Positions 26,842-31,539 of a stretch of 31,539 bases of DNA are shown in pieces. Both the position numbers and the translations under genes were made by a program. Positions within the stretch are counted from its first letter, which is position 1, and every line of letters starts with the position of its first letter. Source of the DNA: a virus; IMG/VR virus record IMGVR_UViG_3300025732_000175, positions 1 to 31,539 of that record. The stretch is one strand, 5' to 3'. The notes beneath the pieces were generated by a model that saw only the letters and a program-made list of their open reading frames with translations, was not told where the DNA came from and made no database searches.

Positions 26842-29075
26842 TGATACGCGACCGCGCCCGCTGGTCCAGAGCCTCCACCATCGAGGATCTGTACGGGGTA
26901 GACCCGACCGGCACTGTTGACTGCACGACAGCCATGCGAGCGGCGGCGCAATCCGGTGCGGCGCTGCTGATGCGTACAGGAGCGATCTACCGCCTTAGCG
27001 ACGATTTGCCGATGGCGAGCGGCACGCGGTTTTTGGGCGACGGCACGCAAATATTCCGCCAATACACGACCAATCGCGGGTGCTTCCTCGTTGAGGGTGA
27101 CGACTGCGAAATAAGCGGCGTCTCGACCGAGTACATCCCGCCCCGCGCCTATACGATTGCCAACATCACGAACGCCAGCCCGGCCGTCATGACGTTTGCC
27201 TCGGACGTGCCTTTTGTCAGTGGCGACCGGGTGCGCGTGACCTACCAGTCAACCGGCATGACGCAGGTCAACCGGACTTCGCCGTATTTGACGCGGATCG
27301 ACTCGCGGACGTTCGAAATGTATTCGAACAGCACCCGGACAACGCCGGTCAACAGCAGCGCCTACGGTGTTTATGCGGCAGGGGGCATGGCTGCGCTTCA
27401 GCCGCCGGGGCGGAACAAGGGCCTGTCAGGCTTTCAGGAAGTCTGCGGCGTCTGGTTGCAGGGCAGCCGCGCGGTGGTGCGTGACTTCAAGGCCACCAAC
27501 TTCTTTACCGCGGCAACCATGCGCGGACCGCTGACGACGGTGGTCAAGAACATCACCGGCATCACTTTGGGAAACCCTACCACCATCACCTGTCCGGGAC
27601 ACAACCTTATCACCGGCATGTCAACGCTCATTGCCGGGGTCGTCGGTCCAACCGCAATCAACGTCAATGTCGCAGTAACCCGGATTGATGCCGACACATT
27701 CACCGCGCCCGTCGATACGACATCCCAGCCCGCTTACGTGAGCGGCGGCACCTGCACGAACTACGACAACCGGGCCTTGGCGAGCGGACTTGAGATCAGC
27801 CGCATTCGGGCGGTCGGCTGCGACTTTGTCGTCACGGCCGGGCAGTACGAGAATTTCCTGATCGACGGCGTGCGGATGGAGGACCCGACCGAGTACACCG
27901 TGCCGCCGCACGCGATCTATCTGCAAAATCCGTCGACTACAGGGCAATCCTACGAGGGATTCGCCCAACGGGGCATCATTCGCGATGTCGTCCTCAAGGA
28001 CTATCCGTTTCAGCGGACCTTGCGCCTGTCCAACGTCAAGGATGTGACGATGGAGGGGATTATTCTTGATGGGTGCAACGGCGGCATCAACCTGTCGCGA
28101 TGCTTCCGCGCCAAGGTCGTTGCGCCCAACATCACGGCATTGCAAAACCTCTCCGTAGGGATTGAGCTAACCGACACGGGCGAGGACAACCAGATTGTGG
28201 GGGGCCTGATCTCTGGGGCATCCGGCGCCACCTTCACGGGCATTCTTGCAAGCGACACAAACCCCCGCACTGAAGTGCTGGGAACAACGTTCATAACCGA
28301 CAACGCGACGTGGTCGTCCAGTAGTCGGCGTATGGTGATGGCCGAACTGCAATCCGGCATCAAGGCATCGGACGTTACAGTCTACCATCAGCAGGCAAAC
28401 ACCGCCTTTGCGTTTGCGGCCACGGGCTCGACCGGAGCGTCGATCGATTTTACCCTGCCAAAAATAAACGGCGGCGGCTTGATCGCAGGATCGGGCACGG
28501 CGGCAATTACCGGCCTGATCAGCACGGACCTGCTGCCGGCGGGTTACGATCTGACCCTTTCGACCTCGGTCAATGTCGGCACGGCGACCTTAGCGCTGCG
28601 CAAGGTGCCGGACGAAAAGACGCTGACCACGCTGCCGATCCCGATGCTTGTGGGCTCGACAACGCCCGGCACCAACACGTACGGCCTGGCTCGCGGCTAT
28701 GCCAAGTGCTACCGCATCGGTCAGTTGGTGTTCGTCTCCGGCGCCGTGCAGCTCACGGCTCTCGATACCGATGGGACGATGGCGGGGAACATCCGCATTA
28801 CCAATTTGCCCTATACCGTGGCGGCGGGAACGACGGGGGGAGGCACGGCTATCTGCCAAATCTGGCACGTCTACCCCAGCGCCAATTTTAGCGGCCTGCC
28901 GGCGGCAAACAGTGGTGTGATGGTTCGTCCAGTGGAAGGCACCACACAACTTGAAGTAGGATATATGGCGCCCGCCACTACGGGAGAGACCTGGACGCCG
29001 TTCACGAAAGCGAATCTTACCAACACGTCGTTGATCCCGTTTCAGGGCGTGTATTTCACCACCGATGCGTTGTGA
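26841..29075 (+). CDS. tailspike, parallel beta-helix (depolymerase candidate)
   Basis: 744 residues. IEDLYGVDPTGTVDCTTAMRAAAQSGAALLMRTGAIYRLSDDLPMASGTRFLGDG is the usual opening of phage tailspikes of the pectate-lyase type. Residues about 85-480 hold many short repeat-like strands and turns (VVLKDYPFQRTLRLSNVKDVTMEGIILDGCNGGINLSRC) that fit a right-handed beta-helix; about 500-744 is a Gly/Thr-rich C-terminal trimerisation region. P22 tailspike cleaves O-antigen; here substrate and activity are unknown. As last and largest gene of the cluster it likely decides host range. Confidence 0.8.
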   Translation: MIRDRARWSRASTIEDLYGVDPTGTVDCTTAMRAAAQSGAALLMRTGAIYRLSDDLPMASGTRFLGDGTQIFRQYTTNRGCFLVEGDDCEISGVSTEYIPPRAYTIANITNASPAVMTFASDVPFVSGDRVRVTYQSTGMTQVNRTSPYLTRIDSRTFEMYSNSTRTTPVNSSAYGVYAAGGMAALQPPGRNKGLSGFQEVCGVWLQGSRAVVRDFKATNFFTAATMRGPLTTVVKNITGITLGNPTTITCPGHNLITGMSTLIAGVVGPTAINVNVAVTRIDADTFTAPVDTTSQPAYVSGGTCTNYDNRALASGLEISRIRAVGCDFVVTAGQYENFLIDGVRMEDPTEYTVPPHAIYLQNPSTTGQSYEGFAQRGIIRDVVLKDYPFQRTLRLSNVKDVTMEGIILDGCNGGINLSRCFRAKVVAPNITALQNLSVGIELTDTGEDNQIVGGLISGASGATFTGILASDTNPRTEVLGTTFITDNATWSSSSRRMVMAELQSGIKASDVTVYHQQANTAFAFAATGSTGASIDFTLPKINGGGLIAGSGTAAITGLISTDLLPAGYDLTLSTSVNVGTATLALRKVPDEKTLTTLPIPMLVGSTTPGTNTYGLARGYAKCYRIGQLVFVSGAVQLTALDTDGTMAGNIRITNLPYTVAAGTTGGGTAICQIWHVYPSANFSGLPAANSGVMVRPVEGTTQLEVGYMAPATTGETWTPFTKANLTNTSLIPFQGVYFTTDAL

Positions 29076-29164
29076 CGAGAAAGCAAGCGGACCCCCGACC
29101 AAGTGACAGCAAGGCCGGAGGCCCTAACCCCAGCGCGGACACGAGACCCGCACGGAGGCTGACT

Positions 29165-29200
29165 ATGAGCGTAGGCGCAGAGAACGGCGGTCGTCCATGA
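29165..29200 (+). CDS. 11-residue leader ORF before the holin
   Basis: MSVGAENGGRP, with GGAGG about eight bases upstream, ends in an ATGA overlap with the holin start at 29197. The holin ATG itself has no good SD, so translation of this short ORF may be what delivers ribosomes to it. 29076-29164 contains no other feature that I can support beyond a weak GGCC/GGCC hairpin. Confidence 0.4.
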   Translation: MSVGAENGGRP

Positions 29201-29568
29201 GCGAACGGCGCGATATTTGGTTCATAATGGATGCACTTTTGGTGTTTGTTCCATTTTCGCTGGTCGGCGCCGTGTTCGGTGACTCGATCCGAAGGGACGT
29301 GCTGACAAGGCGGCAGAGGGGCGTTGCGGCGCTGTTCTGCCTTGTCCTAGGGCCGGTCTGCGGGCGTGTCGTGATCTCGGAATGGGGCTGGTCCGATTGG
29401 ACCGGGTTGGCCGTGTCGGCAATCGTCCCGACGCTGGCTTACGACATCATCGGCCTGTTCACCGCCGTTATCCGGCAAGCCAAGGAGGACCCGCGCGGCT
29501 GGCTGGTCCTGTTGAAGGACACCGTAATTGCGGCGCTGCAGGCACTCCTGCCGTGGAGAAAGCCGTGA
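29197..29568 (+). CDS. holin
   Basis: 123 residues with three hydrophobic segments: about 8-29 (WFIMDALLVFVPFSLVGAVFG), 43-62 (GVAALFCLVLGPVCGRVVIS) and 68-93 (WTGLAVSAIVPTLAYDIIGLFTAVI), then a charged helical end (QAKEDPRGWLVLLKD ... WRKP). Size, membrane pattern and location before an endolysin identify it as the pore-forming protein that times lysis. Family not named. Expression probably depends on the preceding 11-codon ORF. Confidence 0.75.
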   Translation: MSERRDIWFIMDALLVFVPFSLVGAVFGDSIRRDVLTRRQRGVAALFCLVLGPVCGRVVISEWGWSDWTGLAVSAIVPTLAYDIIGLFTAVIRQAKEDPRGWLVLLKDTVIAALQALLPWRKP

Positions 29569-29654
29569 TCGTCATCGAAATCCTGTTTTGGGCGGCAGTC
29601 GCAATCTACGTGGCTTGGCGCTTACGACACGTTTTCGGGAGGGCTTCGCAATGA
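29565..29654 (+). CDS. 29-residue membrane protein in the lysis cassette
   Basis: From GTG 29565 overlapping the holin stop (GTGA): MIVIEILFWAAVAIYVAWRLRHVFGRASQ. Residues 2-18 form one membrane helix, followed by a basic end (RLRHVFGR), so the C-terminus is likely cytoplasmic. Could be an antiholin or auxiliary holin. Good SD for the next gene lies within its last codons. Size makes the call moderate. Confidence 0.55.
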   Translation: MIVIEILFWAAVAIYVAWRLRHVFGRASQ

Positions 29655-30232
29655 TTGACCGCAAGGCGTTCTTCGATGGCATCCGGCCCGACCTGTTCGG
29701 GGGCAATCTCACGCAGGAGCAGGTGTCGGGCATCGACGCCATCTTGGACGAGTGGGAAGCCCGGAAACTGACGGATCTACGCTGGCTGGCCTACATGCTC
29801 GCCACGACCTACCACGAGACCAACAAGACCATGCAGCCGGTTAGGGAAGCCTATTGGCTGTCCGAGACGTGGCGTCGCAACAATCTCCGGTACTGGCCTT
29901 GGTACGGCCGCGGCTACGTCCAGCTTACATGGGAGGAGAATTACCGGAAGATGGGCCGCCTGCTGGGCGTGGACCTCCTAGGCAATCTCGATCTTGCCAT
30001 GGACCCGCACATCGCCGCCGCCATCATGTTTGAGGGCATGCTGAAAGCGGAAAGCACCTTCGGAGACTTCACCGGCAAGTGCCTGGAGATGTACTTCAAC
30101 GACACCACGGACGATCCGGTCGGCGCTCGCCGGATCATCAACGGCACGGACAAGGCCGACCTGATCGCCGGATACCATCGCGGGTTCCTGACGGACCTGC
30201 AGAACGCCTCTTCTTGCGGAAAGGCCTCCTGA
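29651..30232 (+). CDS. endolysin, GH19 chitinase/muramidase-like
   Basis: 193 residues with SD GGGAGGG seven bases upstream. WLAYMLATTYHETNKTMQPVREAYW contains the catalytic Glu56 in the YHE(T) motif, and WPWYGRGYVQLTWEENYRKMGRLLG is the substrate-groove block of GH19-like phage lysins. Both regions are intact. No signal peptide or SAR segment, so it relies on the holin to reach the wall. It cleaves glycan strands of peptidoglycan. The gene overlaps the i-spanin start (TGATG). Confidence 0.9.
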   Translation: MIDRKAFFDGIRPDLFGGNLTQEQVSGIDAILDEWEARKLTDLRWLAYMLATTYHETNKTMQPVREAYWLSETWRRNNLRYWPWYGRGYVQLTWEENYRKMGRLLGVDLLGNLDLAMDPHIAAAIMFEGMLKAESTFGDFTGKCLEMYFNDTTDDPVGARRIINGTDKADLIAGYHRGFLTDLQNASSCGKAS

Positions 30233-30594
30233 TGCCTTGGGGGCTCTTCTTGAGGGTCGGGCCGTGGCTGGCGCTGGCGGCCTCCGCTGTCGTCATCTGG
30301 GGCCTGTGGGGGCGTCTGGAGGCCGCAGAAACCAAGCTGGCCGCGGCTAATACCATCATCGAGCAGCGGGAGAAGGACGCCAAGGCCAACGCGATCGTCG
30401 TTGCCCAGCTCGCCCAGAAGCTCAACGACACCGAAACCAAGGTCATAACCGTGACTGAAAGGATCTACAGTGCCCCGGTCACTCGCGAGTGTGCTGCCAG
30501 TCCTAGCATGCGGGCTGCTTCTGACGGCGTGCGCGCCCTCATTTCTGGCGGTCAAGCCGGAGATCGCGCCCAGCCTGCTGCTCCCGTGCGTTGA
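30232..30594 (+). CDS. Rz: i-spanin (Rz-like)
   Basis: 120 residues. An N-terminal inner-membrane anchor (about 6-24, FLRVGPWLALAASAVVIWGLWG) is followed by a long periplasmic coiled coil (RLEAAETKLAAANTIIEQREKDAKANAIVVAQLAQKLNDTETKVI) and a Ser/Pro/Ala-rich end. This is the standard i-spanin layout, which joins the o-spanin to fuse inner and outer membranes at the end of lysis. Its last 125 bases are shared with the o-spanin gene in another frame. Confidence 0.85.
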   Translation: MPWGLFLRVGPWLALAASAVVIWGLWGRLEAAETKLAAANTIIEQREKDAKANAIVVAQLAQKLNDTETKVITVTERIYSAPVTRECAASPSMRAASDGVRALISGGQAGDRAQPAAPVR

Positions 30595-30715
30595 TCCGAT
30601 CCTGGCGGGGGAGAACCCCAGCGATAACGAGCTTGCGGCTGAGCGGATCAGGGTCGCCAAGGCCTATGTGGATTGTCGGGATAAGCACGCCGCGCTGGCA
30701 GGGCGGGTGAAGTAG
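30470..30715 (+). CDS. Rz1: o-spanin lipoprotein (Rz1-like), overlapping Rz
   Basis: 81 residues from GTG 30470, with AAAGGA six bases upstream. Signal peptide MPRSLASVLPVLACGLLLTAC with lipobox LLTAC (Cys21). The mature part has APSFLAVKPEIAPSLLLPCV and a helical end (NELAAERIRVAKAYVDCRDKHAAL). It starts inside Rz and runs past its end, the usual overlapped pair. It should sit in the outer membrane and pair with Rz across the periplasm. Confidence 0.85.
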   Translation: MPRSLASVLPVLACGLLLTACAPSFLAVKPEIAPSLLLPCVDPILAGENPSDNELAAERIRVAKAYVDCRDKHAALAGRVK

Positions 30716-30718
30716 CTG

Positions 30719-30753
30719 CGAGGCCGAGTTGAACGGCCGTGGCTCGGGCCTCG
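30719..30753 (+). terminator. terminator-like hairpin after the lysis genes
   Basis: CGAGGCC (30719-30725) pairs with GGCCTCG (30747-30753), and an alternative inner GGCCG/CGGCC (30722-30726 with 30734-30738) excludes it. Only two T residues follow, so an intrinsic terminator is doubtful. It lies four bases after the spanin stop. Confidence 0.3.
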
Positions 30754-30770
30754 TTACCTAGTCATGCCCT

Positions 30771-30830
30771 GACTATCGGGGAGTCGAACCCCTAGGCAAA
30801 ACGAACCACGCATCCCGCCGCAGCGTCTCA
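30771..30830 (-). other. tRNA T-arm-like stretch, possible att site or tRNA remnant
   Basis: On the minus strand GGGGTTCGACTCCCC (30775-30793 region) has the tRNA T-arm consensus (TTCGAxTC in a 4-bp GC stem), preceded by GGTTCGTTTTGCCTAG. A full tRNA cannot be folded: the 5' acceptor partner of GATAGTC is missing. A perfect TAGTCA/TGACTA hairpin flanks it (plus strand 30760-30775). It may be a tRNA 3' fragment such as an attachment core. Confidence 0.35.
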
Positions 30831-31448
30831 GTCTACCACACCCTGCGGGCGGCTGGGAGGGGAGAAGGCTGCGGGCCGGGCTCGATTTTTGCCGGCGCAA
30901 GAGCGGGAGCAGAACAAGCCCCGCCCGCGCTTTCTTTCTGCTGCCACAGCCTCGAAAGAATGACCGCACCCCAGACAGTCGTGTGTCTCTCGCACTCTCC
31001 AGTGCGGTTGAAAGGCGCGAGTAAGGCCGGAAGGCACCCTGGCTAGAATGCGGCCGTCCTTCCCTCGGGCGCGGCCTTTCTGCCATTTGTCGTCGCTGTT
31101 CTCTTTCGGTGTTCCCAAACGCAAGTGGTCGATATTGATGCAGCGTGGATTGTCGCAAGCGTGCATCACGACCGCCCAACTCGGTATTGGTCCGTTGCTG
31201 GTTTCCCACCGCAGCCGATGCGCCAGCACAATCCAAGACTCTTTGTCTCTTTTCCTGTGGATCTGACCGTAACCGCCGCGCGTCACAGAGGCGGACCATT
31301 CGTGGCAGCCCGTTGGACTGACGGTGAATTTCTTTAGGATTTCTTCATCCGAGATACGAGCCGCAGGGCGCGGGGCAAATTTGCGAGGCAACTGCTTCTC
31401 CAAGAAAGAAATTCTACCCCAAACGCGGAGGAAATGGGAGGGGTTCAC
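30828..31448 (-). CDS. HNH endonuclease with C-terminal zinc ribbon
   Basis: 206 residues from a GTG at 31448; a TTG at 31496 would extend it, and an AGGAGG lies 19 bases before the GTG, so the true start is uncertain. AHRLRWETSNGPIPSWAVVMHACDNPRCINIDHLRLGTPKEN carries the HNH homing-type core with His77, His96, Asn105 and His108, preceded by GCHEWSASVTRGGYGQI. The far end CLGCGHSF ... LFCSRSCAG is a four-Cys zinc ribbon. A leftward free-standing HNH gene at the edge of the lysis block suits a selfish or packaging-linked nuclease. Confidence 0.8.
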   Translation of the reverse strand: MNPSHFLRVWGRISFLEKQLPRKFAPRPAARISDEEILKKFTVSPTGCHEWSASVTRGGYGQIHRKRDKESWIVLAHRLRWETSNGPIPSWAVVMHACDNPRCINIDHLRLGTPKENSDDKWQKGRARGKDGRILARVPSGLTRAFQPHWRVRETHDCLGCGHSFEAVAAERKRGRGLFCSRSCAGKNRARPAAFSPPSRPQGVVD

Positions 31449-31495
31449 GGCTTCGCCGTGCCCTGTTCCCCTCCTGCGGCTAGACCTTACACTCA

Positions 31496-31534
31496 AACGA
31501 AAGGGCCGCCCCTCTCTGCCAGAGGGTGCGGCCC
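31496..31534 (-). terminator. intrinsic terminator for leftward transcription
   Basis: GGGCCGC/GCGGCCC (31503-31509 with 31528-31534) and CCCTCT/AGAGGG (31510-31515 with 31521-31526) form a 13-bp stem with one bulged base and a 5-base loop. Reading leftward it is followed by TTTCGTTT. It would stop a transcript entering from beyond the right edge, just before the HNH gene. Confidence 0.6.
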
Positions 31535-31539
31535 GGATC

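Noticed and set aside
29113-29123. GGCC-GGA-GGCC hairpin as a terminator after the tailspike
   Set aside because: Only four base pairs and no T-run, so it is within chance for this GC content.
1-31539. CRISPR array, insertion sequence or rRNA
   Set aside because: No regular repeat-spacer pattern, no transposase frame with terminal repeats, and no rRNA-like sequence was seen.

Overview
The window is most of a short-tailed (podovirus-like) phage or prophage genome with P22-type virion architecture. The host is probably an alphaproteobacterium, perhaps of the Rhizobiales. The host inference rests on high GC, a GapR/DUF2312-like protein, DUF6378, DUF1376 and a regulator of a type I associate with rhizobial phages. 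All 5' to 3' calls come from reading the sequence; no database was searched.

Layout. Positions 1-8626 are the early/accessory region: short, tightly overlapping plus-strand genes. They include a DUF551 protein, a stand-alone DnaA domain-IV-like protein, a DNA-binding regulator, a GIY-YIG (T5orf172/MUG113-like) protein, a GapR-like protein with an added helix-turn-helix, a winged-helix protein, a C5 cytosine methyltransferase with a second long reading frame inside it, a VRR-NUC nuclease, a DUF6378 protein and a DUF1376 replication-type protein. This run is interrupted by a leftward two-gene unit (4237-4685) with its own sigma70-type promoter, the best immunity/lysogeny candidate. A promoter at 5847 is followed by a structured leader that fits a C4-type antisense RNA facing the ribosome binding site of the DUF1376 gene. 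Positions 8706-19753 are packaging and head/neck genes: terminase small and large subunits, portal, scaffold, coat, decoration-like protein, glycosyltransferase-like protein, gp4-like adaptor, gp10-like plug, GNAT acetyltransferase and a first ejection protein. Positions 19759-20190 hold a leftward lipoprotein gene, a typical moron. Positions 20253-29075 are two large ejection proteins (the first with a transglycosylase/P5-like region) and a receptor-binding cluster ending in a large beta-helix tailspike. Positions 29165-30715 are the lysis cassette: holin, 29-residue membrane protein, GH19-like endolysin, and nested Rz/Rz1 spanins. Positions 30716-31539 hold a tRNA T-arm-like stretch, a leftward HNH endonuclease gene and a leftward terminator.

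How it works together. Most genes are joined by ATGA, GTGA, TGATG or TAATG overlaps, so translation is probably coupled along long transcripts. Several ORFs of only 10-40 codons seem to serve mainly as bridges between larger genes. Translation start sites are repeatedly placed where they can be masked: the C4-like RNA before the DUF1376 gene, a hairpin two bases before the coat gene, and an anti-SD hairpin before the gene at 7776. No integrase is visible, so temperate lifestyle is an inference.

Most notable: (1) a 184-codon ORF with its own SD overprinting the methyltransferase, whose motifs match a recurrent phage protein type and whose codon statistics look at least as coding as the enzyme; (2) the C4-like antisense RNA controlling a replication gene instead of an antirepressor; (3) repeated boundary sequences around the small early genes, suggesting module shuffling.
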